Of a stretch of 64,000 nucleotides of DNA, positions 33,673-41,916 are shown piece after piece. The position numbers were made by a program, and so were the translations under genes. How positions within the stretch are numbered: position 1 is the first letter of the stretch; every line of letters begins with the position of its first letter. The notes beneath the pieces are model-generated. The model was not told where the DNA came from. It made no database searches and saw nothing but the letters and a program-made list of their open reading frames with translations. This DNA is from Terriglobia bacterium (lineage in GTDB: Bacteria > Acidobacteriota > Terriglobia > Bryobacterales > Bryobacteraceae): assembly GCA_025350105.1 (NCBI GenBank), contig JANXYJ010000106.1, positions 23,588 to 87,587 of the forward strand, given 5' to 3'.

Positions 33673-33927
33673 TTAAGAAGACCGCCAGCCCAGCGCGGTC
33701 AATTGTTTTTCCAGGTAGGAGAGTCCTTCGTTCAAGGTCTTTCGGTAGCGATCTTCGCTGCAGCTTTGAAGGTCACGTAGAACTCGCGTGCGGTGCAGCA
33801 ATAAGCTATCACACTTACTTTTTGTTTCCATTTGCTCGGCAGTCAAATGCATGGTGGGCAACCCCCGGCGCGCATGGGCGGATTCAATCTGCGATTCGAT
33901 CGATTTACTTTCCCAACCGCGCGCCAC
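33673..33927 (-). CDS. Small hypothetical protein (GWESKSIESQIE type)
   Basis: 84 aa from GTG 33927. Reads ARGWESKSIESQIESAHARRG, then a helical part HLTAEQMETKSKCDSLLLHRTRVLRDLQSCSEDRYRKTLNEGLSYLEKQLTALGW. Charged, soluble, probably two or three helices. I believe this type recurs in Acidobacteria but know no function. Start choice: an almost ideal promoter (TTGTCA-16-TATAAT) ends six bases before this GTG, which suits a leaderless mRNA; the frame is open 20 codons further upstream but would overlap the promoter. Confidence 0.65.
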   Translation of the reverse strand: MARGWESKSIESQIESAHARRGLPTMHLTAEQMETKSKCDSLLLHRTRVLRDLQSCSEDRYRKTLNEGLSYLEKQLTALGWRSS

Positions 33928-33933
33928 GCAGCT

Positions 33934-33961
33934 ATTATAGTCCGATTTGAGTCGGTGACAA
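33934..33961 (-). promoter_or_regulatory. Strong sigma-70-type promoter, leaderless layout
   Basis: Minus strand TTGTCA (33961-33956), 16-bp spacer, TATAAT (33939-33934), then six bases to GTG 33927. The spacer itself carries CCGA-N6-TCGG, a small inverted repeat that could bind a regulator. Confidence 0.7.
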
Positions 33962-34038
33962 CTTAAATTGCCAGGCGGCGGCAACACCGCGCGCTATAGT
34001 GGGGACTGCGCGTTCGCGTGATTCATATCCGATAACCC

Positions 34039-34803
34039 ATGGCAGAAGATTTACATCAACAGGTAACCGCACTGAATCCCTGGTTCTATGAATTTGATCT
34101 GGGCCCTTACGGGCGAACGGAATCCGCGCTTCCGCCGGAGGTCCGGCCGATTCATCAGACGCGTCTGGACATGGTGAACCAAATCGTCGATGGTTATTTC
34201 GGTGACCGGCTGCGCGACATTCGCTGTGTGGACGTTGGTTGCCATGAAGGTTATTATTCGGTGGCCATGGCGCGCAAGGGTCTACGTCACGTCCGTGGCC
34301 TGGATGTGCGCGAAGCAAGCGTAGCCAAGGCCCGCTTCGTGGCCCGTGCGCTGGACTTGAAGAATACCGAATTTGACCAGCAAAACATCGAAGAACTGAA
34401 AGTGGACCACAGCGGCCCCTACGAGCTTTGTCTGTTTCTGGGACTGCTGTATCACGTGGAAAATCCCATGTTGTGCCTGCGCAACATCGCGGCGGCGACC
34501 AAGGAACTATGCGTGATTGAGACCCAGGTGATTGACGAAGTCACCGGTTTTGCCGAATGGGGTGCGCAAAATTGGACCCATCCGTATCAAGGCGTGCTGG
34601 CGCTGATCGACGAATCGGCCGAGTTTAACGCCGATAACACCGAGACCGGCTCCGTTCCGCTGGTGAGTTGCCCTTCGCCGCTGGCGTTGCACAGCATGTT
34701 GAAATACGCTGGTTTCCGCCGCAGCGAAATCATCTCCCCTCCGCCGGGAGCCTACGAACAACACGCTCGCGGAAAGCGCGTGGTCTGCGCGGCCTATAAG
34801 TAG
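34039..34803 (+). CDS. Class I SAM-dependent methyltransferase, CmoB/DUF1698-like
   Basis: 254 aa. SAM motif I CVDVGCHEGYYSVAMARKG (residues about 63-81), acidic motif II LDVREASVAKA, motif post-II LCLFLGLLYHVENPMLCLRNIAA typical of CmoB-like/DUF1698 proteins, C-terminal LALHSMLKYAGFRRSE. In CmoB the reaction is tRNA cmo5U formation, but this shorter protein lies among sugar and surface genes, so a small-molecule or glycan substrate is as likely. It converges on the CmcI-like gene with two bases between stops and shares the fold with the gene at 35655. Confidence 0.75.
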   Translation: MAEDLHQQVTALNPWFYEFDLGPYGRTESALPPEVRPIHQTRLDMVNQIVDGYFGDRLRDIRCVDVGCHEGYYSVAMARKGLRHVRGLDVREASVAKARFVARALDLKNTEFDQQNIEELKVDHSGPYELCLFLGLLYHVENPMLCLRNIAAATKELCVIETQVIDEVTGFAEWGAQNWTHPYQGVLALIDESAEFNADNTETGSVPLVSCPSPLALHSMLKYAGFRRSEIISPPPGAYEQHARGKRVVCAAYK

Positions 34804-34805
34804 TT

Positions 34806-35573
34806 CTATCGAGTGCGCTGCAGCCAGCCACCGGGCCAGTACGTGATGTTTTCGCTCAATTCACTTTGGCGATGCGGCCAGGCTGGTTGGGCTTGGACAA
34901 ATTCCGGATGCGCGGCGGCGAAGGCACACGCCGCTGCATTGGGGTTATCCGTTTTCCAATCCGGCGAGGCGCCTGGCACATCGTAAATGTCTTTCATGAA
35001 CCCATCGGTGGCCACCAGATACGATCCGGGAGTGACCAGCGGCGCGTATAATTCCAACTCAGCGGCTACGTGTTCCTTGCTGTGATCGGAGTCCAGCAGC
35101 ACCAGAACCGGCCCCGCTTCGCCAATCAGATTCTTTACCTGCGCAAGTGTTGCCGCATCGGTAGAACTTTTTTCGATCAGCGTGACGCGCCTGCCCAGCG
35201 GATGAGATTCGATATTCCCGCGCACCTCCGCGGGAATGTGGATATCAATGGCGATCACGCGCCCTTCGCCTATCGCTTCCAGGATCGAAGCGTAAAACAA
35301 CGCCGAGCCGCCTCTAAAAATTCCAGTTTCCACGATCACCTGCGGGCGCAGCCGATAAATCACTTCCTGCGTACGCAACAGATCTTCCGGCAATTGCAGA
35401 ATGGGGAGGCCAAACCAGGAAAACGTGTGATAGTAGCCCAGCGCCCAGCCGGTGCGCACCCACTGCAGGGAGAGGGCTTCGAAGGCCTGTTTCGAATAAA
35501 GATCCAGAGTTGTCACCGCCGCGCCGTCGGTTTGCGTAAGCGTGCGCGCCACGGTATCGATGGTCAGTTTCAT
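34806..35573 (-). CDS. CmcI / rhamnosyl O-methyltransferase family protein
   Basis: 255 aa. Family marks: YHTFSWFGLPILQLPEDLLRTQEVIYRLRPQVIVETGIFRGGSALFYASIL (SAM-binding region), VIAIDIHI, VTLIEKSSTD, VLVLLDSDHSKEHVAAELELYAPLVTPGSYLVATDG with metal-binding Asp-His, and C-terminal HPEFV. CmcI-like enzymes methylate or hydroxylate sugars and antibiotics. Its start codon is unusual: it lies in a 14-bp tandem repeat and overlaps, as ATGA, the stop of a 19-codon leader frame that has the only good Shine-Dalgarno. Confidence 0.8.
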   Translation of the reverse strand: MKLTIDTVARTLTQTDGAAVTTLDLYSKQAFEALSLQWVRTGWALGYYHTFSWFGLPILQLPEDLLRTQEVIYRLRPQVIVETGIFRGGSALFYASILEAIGEGRVIAIDIHIPAEVRGNIESHPLGRRVTLIEKSSTDAATLAQVKNLIGEAGPVLVLLDSDHSKEHVAAELELYAPLVTPGSYLVATDGFMKDIYDVPGASPDWKTDNPNAAACAFAAAHPEFVQAQPAWPHRQSELSENITYWPGGWLQRTR

Positions 35574-35629
35574 GGGGTCAGTTTCATGGGGTGTGTTTCA
35601 TGGGGTGAGTTTGAGCGGGTCAACTTCAT
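35560..35629 (-). repeat. 14-bp tandem repeat over the CmcI-like start codon
   Basis: Five units on the minus strand starting at 35629, 35615, 35601, 35587 and 35573, of consensus ATGAAACTGACCCC. Units at 35629, 35601, 35587 and 35573 begin with ATG; the one at 35615 is degenerate. Confidence 0.9.
35570..35629 (-). CDS. 19-codon leader ORF coupled to the CmcI-like gene
   Basis: ATG 35629 has a strong Shine-Dalgarno (GAGGAG, four bases before). It codes for 19 residues (MKLTRSNSPHETHPMKLTP) and stops at TGA 35572-35570, overlapping ATG 35573 of the main gene. The first and last residues (MKLT) repeat the true N-terminus, showing that tandem duplication of the start region made it. Translation of the main gene probably needs reinitiation. 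Confidence 0.55.
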   Translation of the reverse strand: MKLTRSNSPHETHPMKLTP

Positions 35630-35654
35630 TTTCTCCTCAAGTATAACCAGCGTC

Positions 35655-36542
35655 CTATTTCCCTTCGCGCTGTCTTTTTCGAAATTCCGCTGCGCGTGCG
35701 CCCAGATCCTTCCACAAACCCGCGTCCACGCTTTGGGCACCCGGATGCGTGGTGCCATCGCCTTTGCCGTAGCGTGGAAAAACCAGATTGCCGTAAATCG
35801 CCGTGCCAAATTGCTGATCGAAATTCTCCGCCGGTTCCCCCACCAGTACATGTTGATGCGGCCGCGCGATCACTCGCAACCCCGCGCTGCGCATCAGCGC
35901 CGGCAGCGCGGAATGGTTGGGCAGCCACCAGTTGGTGGGATCGCCATTGTAAAGCGTCTCAATGAACGCCATCTTGGGGAAGCCAGGGTCCAGCAATAAA
36001 TCGTCTTCCGTGTAGCGTTCGTAATTGGCTTTTTTAGCGGGCCCTTCCACTTCAGGGCCGATCACGGCGGAGGCGATGTAGATGCGCTCCCTGGTCATCT
36101 CCGCGGCGCGATCCAGCACCAGGCCAGGATACTTTAAGTGATACAGCAGGCCTAATAAGAGAACGTAGTCAAACCGCTCCTGCGTCGTCAGGCAATAGAC
36201 GTGCGAATCCTCGCAAATCATCTCGATATCCACCTGAAACTGGCTGGCGGCGAATTTGGCTTGCTCTAAAAACTGAACGTAGGGATCCACCAAAACGCAG
36301 CGCGCGGCTCCGCGCAATTTCATTTGAATCGAAAAATAGCCGGCGTTACCACCCAAATCCAGAACACTTTTTCCGCCCAAATCGGCGGGCATATGGGCCG
36401 CAATCATTTCCCAGCGCGGCTGCGGATAGTAGCCGGGTTCGACGCCATCGCCGGTCCAGAGGCCGTTGGGAAGTTGAAAATGTTGATACCACCAGCCCAG
36501 CGAATCCAGCTGATCCAAAGCGTTGTGGGTAGACGAATTCAT
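35655..36542 (-). CDS. Class I SAM-dependent methyltransferase
   Basis: 295 aa. SAM motif I SVLDLGGNAGYFSIQMKLRGA (about residues 59-79), motif II VLVDPYVQFLEQAKFAA, YVLLLGLLYHLKYPGLVLDRAAEMT in the same place as in the 34039 gene, and a C-terminal part with WWLPNHSALPALMRSAGLRVIARP typical of DUF1698-like enzymes. The substrate is unknown. It precedes the CmcI-like gene on the minus strand with 25 bases before its leader ORF, so both may be cotranscribed. TACAAT lies seven bases before ATG 36542 with no Shine-Dalgarno. Confidence 0.75.
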   Translation of the reverse strand: MNSSTHNALDQLDSLGWWYQHFQLPNGLWTGDGVEPGYYPQPRWEMIAAHMPADLGGKSVLDLGGNAGYFSIQMKLRGAARCVLVDPYVQFLEQAKFAASQFQVDIEMICEDSHVYCLTTQERFDYVLLLGLLYHLKYPGLVLDRAAEMTRERIYIASAVIGPEVEGPAKKANYERYTEDDLLLDPGFPKMAFIETLYNGDPTNWWLPNHSALPALMRSAGLRVIARPHQHVLVGEPAENFDQQFGTAIYGNLVFPRYGKGDGTTHPGAQSVDAGLWKDLGARAAEFRKRQREGK

Positions 36543-36549
36543 TGGGGTT

Positions 36550-36555
36550 ATTGTA
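36550..36555 (-). promoter_or_regulatory. -10 box seven bases before the methyltransferase start
   Basis: Minus strand TACAAT, then AACCCCA, then ATG 36542. The -35 is poor. It fits the leaderless layout seen at 33934. Confidence 0.4.
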
Positions 36556-36625
36556 GCGAATCATTTTCGAATTTGTGCACCGGTGCGGCAAAATCGCCTA
36601 TGATGAATTGCTCGGGTGAGGCTAG

Positions 36626-36820
36626 ATGAACGTCACGAAACTGATCAGCGACCTGAAGGAATACAAAAACCAACTGGACGACGCCATCGGCGTACTGGAA
36701 CGCTTGGCCAGCGGGCGCAGCGCGCCGCAGGCTCCCAAACGAAAAATGAGCGCGGCCACCAAGAAGAAGATGGCCGCCGCACAAAAGCGCCGCTGGGAAA
36801 CGCATCGTAAACAGGCATAG
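36626..36820 (+). CDS. Small basic hypothetical protein, 64 aa
   Basis: Helical first half (MNVTKLISDLKEYKNQLDDAIGVLERLAS) followed by a very basic tail KRKMSAATKKKMAAAQKRRWETHRKQA. The KMS.A..KKKMA.AQ..RW pattern resembles short nucleic-acid-binding tails such as NUMOD3-like motifs and is frequent in small acidobacterial proteins. Probably binds DNA or RNA; this is inference. GGTGAGG before the ATG is a usable ribosome site. Divergent from the methyltransferase and followed by the M28 peptidase. Confidence 0.7.
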   Translation: MNVTKLISDLKEYKNQLDDAIGVLERLASGRSAPQAPKRKMSAATKKKMAAAQKRRWETHRKQA

Positions 36821-36867
36821 TGGGCCCAAGGCGCCGCCGTGCGCGAAAAATAGCGCAAAATAGAGTT

Positions 36868-38508
36868 ATGCGTAAAACATTTTCCGCCGTCTTGGTTCTG
36901 AGCTTTGCCCTCTGGCTGTCGCGACCTGCCTCCGCGCAAATCACCGCCATTTCGGGCGAACGGATGCGCCCGCACGTGAAGTTTCTGGCCAGCGATCTGT
37001 TAGAAGGGCGAGGTGTGGGCACACGCGGTGGCGATCTGGCCGCCGAATATATCGCTTCACAATTCGCCGTAGCGGGAGCCAAACCAGCCGGCGACAACGG
37101 AACCTATTTTCAAAAAGTGATGCTGGTGGGCACCGATCCGCAGCCGAGCACACAAATGTCGATTACAGCAGCCGGCAAGGGCGAAGGCAGTTCCCTAAAA
37201 TGGCTGGACGAATTCATCGGCGTAACGTTTTCGCAGAAGCCCGAGGCCGAATTTGACGCCGACGCGATTTTCGTCGGCCATGGCATCGTCGCTCCGGAGT
37301 ACCAGTGGGACGACTACAAAGGCATCGACGTGCGCGGCAAAGTGGTGGTCCTGTTTACTGGCGAACCGCCCTCTGACGACCCCAAATTTTTCACCGGCCC
37401 GGCGCTCACCTACTACGGCCGCTGGACTTACAAGTACGAAGAGGCCACGCGCCACGGCGCCGTGGGGGCCATCATTATTCACACCACGCCGACGGCCAGT
37501 TATGGCTGGAACGTGGTGCGGTCGTCCTGGTCGAAAGAAGAAATCGCACCGAAGACGGAGACCGGAGCGCACGCGCTTAGCTTCGCGGGTTGGGTGACCA
37601 CGGAGGCCGGCCAGCGCTTCGCGTCATCGCTCGGCAAGAGTGTAGATGAGTTGTTGAAGATGGCGGACACGCGCGGTTTCGTGGCCATGCCGATGCCATT
37701 GAAGGTTCATTTGAAAACGCAATCCAAAGTGCGCGAAATCGCGTCGCGCAATGTGGTCGCGAAGGTAGATGGCAGTGATCCGGTGCTGAAAAGCGAAGCC
37801 GTGATCTTCAGCGCGCATTGGGATCACCTGGGCGTGGGCGAAAAGATTGACGGCGATGGCATCTACAACGGCGCCGTCGACAACGCCACCGGATGTTCCA
37901 TGTTGCTGGAGCTGGCACACGCCTGGGCTTCGCTGCCGCAAAAACCAAAACGCAGCGCTTTGTTTTTGGCGGTTACGGCCGAAGAAAGCGGTCTGCTAGG
38001 TTCCGAGTATTATGGCCAGCATCCGGTGGTGGCTGCCGGGAAAACCGCGCTGGCGTTGAATTTCGACGCCTTCCAACCTTATGGCCGCTACAACGATGTG
38101 GGCCTGTATGGCTCCGAACGCCTGACCATTTCGCCGATGGTGCAGGAAGCCGCCAAACGTTTTGACTTGCGCATTGCGCCGGACCCCAGACCATCGGCCG
38201 GAACGTATTACCGCTCCGATCATTTTTCCTTCGCGCGCGTGGGTATTCCCGCGTTTTCCGTCGATCAGGGCGATGAGTTGACGGGCAAGCCACCCGGCGC
38301 CGGCAAGAAACTGTACGAGGAATTTAACGACAAGCACTACCATCAGCCCTCCGACGAATATCATGACGACTGGAACTTCGCCGGCATGGAGACCTACGCC
38401 CGTTTTGGTTTCCTGGTGAACTATAACGTAGCGAATGCTCCCAAGCTGCCGACGTGGCACGCTGGCGATGAGTTTCTGCCAGCGCGGGTTCAGAGCGGAG
38501 TCAAATAG
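36868..38508 (+). CDS. Secreted M28 family metallopeptidase with PA domain
   Basis: 546 aa from ATG 36868, chosen for the signal peptide (RKTFSAVLVLSFALWLSRPASAQ). Residues about 115-270 form a PA domain insert (GHGIVAPEYQWDDYKGIDVRGKVVVLFTGEPP). The peptidase core has zinc ligands in SAHWDHLGVG, NGAVDNATGCSMLLELAHAW, AVTAEESGLLGSEYYGQHP, LNFDAF and YRSDHFSFARVGIPAFSVDQGD, with a late His in KHYHQPSDEY. Two-zinc aminopeptidase of the PA-M28 type that trims peptides in the periplasm or outside. It converges on the GT39-like gene with three bases between. Confidence 0.9.
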   Translation: MRKTFSAVLVLSFALWLSRPASAQITAISGERMRPHVKFLASDLLEGRGVGTRGGDLAAEYIASQFAVAGAKPAGDNGTYFQKVMLVGTDPQPSTQMSITAAGKGEGSSLKWLDEFIGVTFSQKPEAEFDADAIFVGHGIVAPEYQWDDYKGIDVRGKVVVLFTGEPPSDDPKFFTGPALTYYGRWTYKYEEATRHGAVGAIIIHTTPTASYGWNVVRSSWSKEEIAPKTETGAHALSFAGWVTTEAGQRFASSLGKSVDELLKMADTRGFVAMPMPLKVHLKTQSKVREIASRNVVAKVDGSDPVLKSEAVIFSAHWDHLGVGEKIDGDGIYNGAVDNATGCSMLLELAHAWASLPQKPKRSALFLAVTAEESGLLGSEYYGQHPVVAAGKTALALNFDAFQPYGRYNDVGLYGSERLTISPMVQEAAKRFDLRIAPDPRPSAGTYYRSDHFSFARVGIPAFSVDQGDELTGKPPGAGKKLYEEFNDKHYHQPSDEYHDDWNFAGMETYARFGFLVNYNVANAPKLPTWHAGDEFLPARVQSGVK

Positions 38509-38511
38509 AGC

Positions 38512-40125
38512 TCAAGGCCGGGTTTGACTGACTTGCAATCCAGGCACGCCCAAATCTTTTCGCCGCCACAATCGGTAGCCGCCCAGGTTAACGGCTGCGG
38601 GCCCGTCCACGGGTATGTAATTTTGTTCGATCCATGTCTCCAGGGCAGGGAAATGCCCATCGCTACCTTTCGCTGTAGGGAACACGCGTGCAAACTCTTC
38701 GCTAGTCAATTTTAGATACAGCGTCCATTGCGGAGGATGTGCTTGTAATTCCCCCAGTGCCTGCAATTCTTCTGTGTGGGTCATCATGCCAGGGGCCAGG
38801 AACGAAAAGCTCGTCGGATTCTTTGCCTGGGTCAGGAAGTAAAGCACCGGCATGTAAGGATGCACGAACAGGCTGTCCCCCTGACGAACATTTGCGAATA
38901 GACTTCGCAGTTGCGGCGCGGTTTCCTTGGCCACCGAAAGGGTTCCTACCGGCGAAGGAACACTCTGTGCTTGCCAGCGTCCACTAATATCGTTCACAGC
39001 GAACAGCGCGGCCAGCGGAATCATGGTGAAAGCCAGGATGGCCCCGGCGCGTACAGACAGCAGGCGAGCCAGTGCCGCTGCCGTCAACGCATAGGCTAAA
39101 ACGGCTACAAACGCCAGGTGCATCAAATCTGCCCGGGGAAAAGCCGTAAGCGTGAATGCTAGCGCCACCGGCAGCAGTAAGAAGATTACGGACCGCTGCT
39201 CCCCGGGAATCACTTTGCGCACCAAGGCGGCTCCCCATAACGTAAACGCCAAAACCGGCAAAATCGCCGGCAGCATCAGGCACAACACGATCACGCAGCG
39301 AATCGTGTATTCCGCGCCCGCGCTATCGGAAAACAAACGGCCATAGCCGCCGATCACCGAACCATAAGGCATGACGTTGACCCGGGCGTAGTTGGCTTGC
39401 AGCCACAGCATTTGCCGGATGATCGCAGCCAGCGCACCGTGTCCCGCTAACCATCCGGCAGCCGTCAGAGTGCACGCTGCCACGCCCCCTAAAAACGGGA
39501 AGATCATCTTACGTTTTGGACCAGAAAACCAAAGCCACACGCACACCACGGCAGCTACCAGGAGCATGGAGGGCGTACACCACGCGGCTGCGGCGCAAAG
39601 AATTCCGGCACTGAAAAGGCGGAGTGTCGAAGATGTGCGATTTGCACCGGTCAGCAGGCAAATGGCCGCCAACGCCAATGCCGAACTGTCCCACCGGTGC
39701 TGCGCCGTGAGAAACGCCGGATCGCCGATTTGGAAACCCAGGAAGACGAACCATGCAGCCACCGCGGCTTTGCCCGGAGATTTTTGGGCAGGGGGCCCCA
39801 GCCGTTGCACCAGCCAAAACAGCAAGCAGCATTGCAGAGAAAAATCGAACAGAACCGGCAACCGGCCAACCCAGTAGTGCAGGCCGAATACGCGAAAAAG
39901 CCCCGCTTGAATCCAATAACTACCCGGGCTCATGTAACCGAAAAAATCGCGGTATGGCACCGCCCCCGCAGCCATGCGTTGCGCGGGGTCCAGCAGAATT
40001 CCTTCGTCATTGGTAGGAACGAAGCGATTGCCATTCAGGGCCAGCAGCAGAAATAGTGTGATCAGAAACACACCCGCCGTAAGCGTTCCCGGCCTGCGGC
40101 AAACCGTGCGGAGGGAATCAGGCAT
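38512..40125 (-). CDS. GT39-like membrane glycosyltransferase
   Basis: 537 aa from ATG 40125 with about eleven to twelve transmembrane helices. First periplasmic loop NRFVPTNDEGILLDPAQRMAAGAVPYRDFFGYMSPGSYWIQAGLFRVFG carries the acidic D-E pair and the PYRDF..Y..PG signature of lipid-linked-sugar glycosyltransferases (ArnT/PMT/GT39 group). A soluble C-terminal domain follows from about residue 400. It likely transfers a sugar from a polyprenyl-phosphate donor to a cell-surface acceptor. It is the last gene of a three-gene operon and overlaps the methyltransferase by eight bases. Confidence 0.78.
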   Translation of the reverse strand: MPDSLRTVCRRPGTLTAGVFLITLFLLLALNGNRFVPTNDEGILLDPAQRMAAGAVPYRDFFGYMSPGSYWIQAGLFRVFGLHYWVGRLPVLFDFSLQCCLLFWLVQRLGPPAQKSPGKAAVAAWFVFLGFQIGDPAFLTAQHRWDSSALALAAICLLTGANRTSSTLRLFSAGILCAAAAWCTPSMLLVAAVVCVWLWFSGPKRKMIFPFLGGVAACTLTAAGWLAGHGALAAIIRQMLWLQANYARVNVMPYGSVIGGYGRLFSDSAGAEYTIRCVIVLCLMLPAILPVLAFTLWGAALVRKVIPGEQRSVIFLLLPVALAFTLTAFPRADLMHLAFVAVLAYALTAAALARLLSVRAGAILAFTMIPLAALFAVNDISGRWQAQSVPSPVGTLSVAKETAPQLRSLFANVRQGDSLFVHPYMPVLYFLTQAKNPTSFSFLAPGMMTHTEELQALGELQAHPPQWTLYLKLTSEEFARVFPTAKGSDGHFPALETWIEQNYIPVDGPAAVNLGGYRLWRRKDLGVPGLQVSQTRP

Positions 40126-40831
40126 GCTTCCAAATTCCCAAAACACTTTTGCCTACCTGCCAACCCAAACACGGATCCAGCAGCCGGGAGAGTGGAATCA
40201 TCAGGCGATCCCAGGCCAGAATCTGTTGCCTGGTTGGCATCGACTGCCGCAGCAGCACCCGGTTGGCGGCGGACGCAATTAAGCCCACCGAATCCAGATA
40301 AATCAACTTCTCTGCACGCAACTCCATGGCTTTTGCCGCAGCCGCTTTTAGTGACTGCAAGCTATAGCGGCGATAGTGTCCGATCGCCTGGTCAAACGGC
40401 GTGTATAAATTCTGGTGTGCCGGCGATAGCACGATCAAGTGCCCACCCGGGCGCAGGCGCGCGGCGGCGCGGACAACCTCCGCCGCATCATCCTCAATAT
40501 GTTCCAGAACGTCGATGTAAAGAATCGTGTCGAATTTCCCGCTGGTCTCCTGAATTGTGCCGGTCACAACCGTCACCAGGGCGGTCGTCTTTGAAATAAT
40601 CTGCGCCGCCAGTGCAGCGTCGGGATCTACGCAGGTCCAACTGCGATGGGGAAGCCCGGTCAGCATCTCCGTGTTCGCACCCATGCCCGCGCCCACTTCC
40701 AGTACATCCCCGGCAATGTAACCGGCAATTTGCCTGCGCCAGTAGCTTTTCCATCGAACGGCATTTTCAAACAGCGCGAGTTCACCGCCCACGTAGTCGA
40801 AGCCGGTGGCGGTATCCGGTAGGGCGCTCAT
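40118..40831 (-). CDS. Class I SAM-dependent methyltransferase in glycan operon
   Basis: 237 aa. Motif I DVLEVGAGMGANTEMLTGL (residues about 42-60), motif II TCVDPDAALAAQI, ILYIDVLEHIEDDAAEVVRAAARLRPGGHLIVLSPAHQNLYTPFDQAIGHYRRYS; the last part is usual in UbiE/UbiG-like and polyprenol- or sugar-related methyltransferases. It starts in an ATGA overlap with the GT2 gene (40828-40831) and overlaps the GT39-like gene, so all three are made together. Confidence 0.82.
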   Translation of the reverse strand: MSALPDTATGFDYVGGELALFENAVRWKSYWRRQIAGYIAGDVLEVGAGMGANTEMLTGLPHRSWTCVDPDAALAAQIISKTTALVTVVTGTIQETSGKFDTILYIDVLEHIEDDAAEVVRAAARLRPGGHLIVLSPAHQNLYTPFDQAIGHYRRYSLQSLKAAAAKAMELRAEKLIYLDSVGLIASAANRVLLRQSMPTRQQILAWDRLMIPLSRLLDPCLGWQVGKSVLGIWKHA

Positions 40832-41916
40832 TGGCGCACCCCGAACGGACGCTTCTCCTGAAGCCTTTTTTCCAAAGCACCCAGATCGGCCGCGGCGCTT
40901 GCGCCCTTCACCAGATAATCGATCAACACGTCGTCATGCGGAGCGTCGTGTTGGGGAACCGGTTTGGCCCTACGATTGGTGTTCCAACTGGTCACCCCCA
41001 GCACAAAGGGCGATGCTTCGCGCAACAGCACAAAACCGGGCGAGCTGCGCCGGCTGACTATGGTGAGGGCAAATAATACGGAGAAGGTCAACGATTGTGC
41101 CGCCAACGCCAGGACCAGAATCGTGATGGGCGTCCACCCCAGCCCCACAACCAGGGCGCATCCCAACAGGCCAAGCAGCGCCGAGCCCGCCAGCATTCGG
41201 GCGCTGATTTGATCGCTGAACACAGACATCGCCGAAAGCCCATGAATCAAAAGACTGACGAAATTCATGTGCGAACGCCCTTCCAGACGGCGGCCCCTGG
41301 CCAGTGGAAGCAGCCGCCTTGGTAAGCGAGCGCGGTAAACCGCCGCGGCGTAGTGATTCCAAATATCGGCGGCGGTCATCAGCCGCGACATCGCTGTGCG
41401 CGGGATCACGCTGAAATTGCCCACACGCACTTCAATTCCAGTCAACAGACGATGAACCATTCGATATGCCTGATAGGACGCCTGGAACGCTAATCCCTCC
41501 ATACGCCGCGTGCGGGCCGCGAAAACGGTTTCCCTGCGTTCCGCTTTTTCGAATTCAGCCAACAACTTAGGAACATCTTCGGCGCGATCTTCGCCGTCTC
41601 CGTCCATCACCACCACCGCTTCGGCATCGGTGAATTGGTGGGCGTGATACAGCCCCAACGCGATCGCCCGTTGATGGCCCAGGTTGGAGCGCAAGGCCAA
41701 AATCGAAACTGGCAATTTAAGTTGTTGCGCAGAAAGCCAATCCGCCGGGATCGGTTGGCTGGAGGCGTCGTCCACTACCAGAATGGACGCGCTGTAGGGC
41801 TGGCCAAGAAAGGCCTGATTAAGCTGTGGAATCAATAAATTGAGCGCAGCCCAATCGTTATAACTTGGGATGACGATTGCGACAGGGAATACGCCGGATT
41901 GTGTCGAGGCCGCCAT
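40828..41916 (-). CDS. GT2 family glycosyltransferase with two C-terminal membrane helices
   Basis: 362 aa. GT-A fold: VAIVIPSYNDWAALNLLIPQL, VVDDASSQPIP, NLGHQRAIALGLYHA, and the metal/nucleotide-binding VVVMDGDGEDRAEDVPKLL. Two helices at about residues 235-255 and 262-290. The layout is that of DPM1/GtrB/ArnC polyprenyl-phosphate sugar synthases, which charge undecaprenyl phosphate with a sugar; the GT39-like enzyme two genes later is the matching user. No Shine-Dalgarno is clear before ATG 41916. Confidence 0.85.
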   Translation of the reverse strand: MAASTQSGVFPVAIVIPSYNDWAALNLLIPQLNQAFLGQPYSASILVVDDASSQPIPADWLSAQQLKLPVSILALRSNLGHQRAIALGLYHAHQFTDAEAVVVMDGDGEDRAEDVPKLLAEFEKAERRETVFAARTRRMEGLAFQASYQAYRMVHRLLTGIEVRVGNFSVIPRTAMSRLMTAADIWNHYAAAVYRARLPRRLLPLARGRRLEGRSHMNFVSLLIHGLSAMSVFSDQISARMLAGSALLGLLGCALVVGLGWTPITILVLALAAQSLTFSVLFALTIVSRRSSPGFVLLREASPFVLGVTSWNTNRRAKPVPQHDAPHDDVLIDYLVKGASAAADLGALEKRLQEKRPFGVRQ

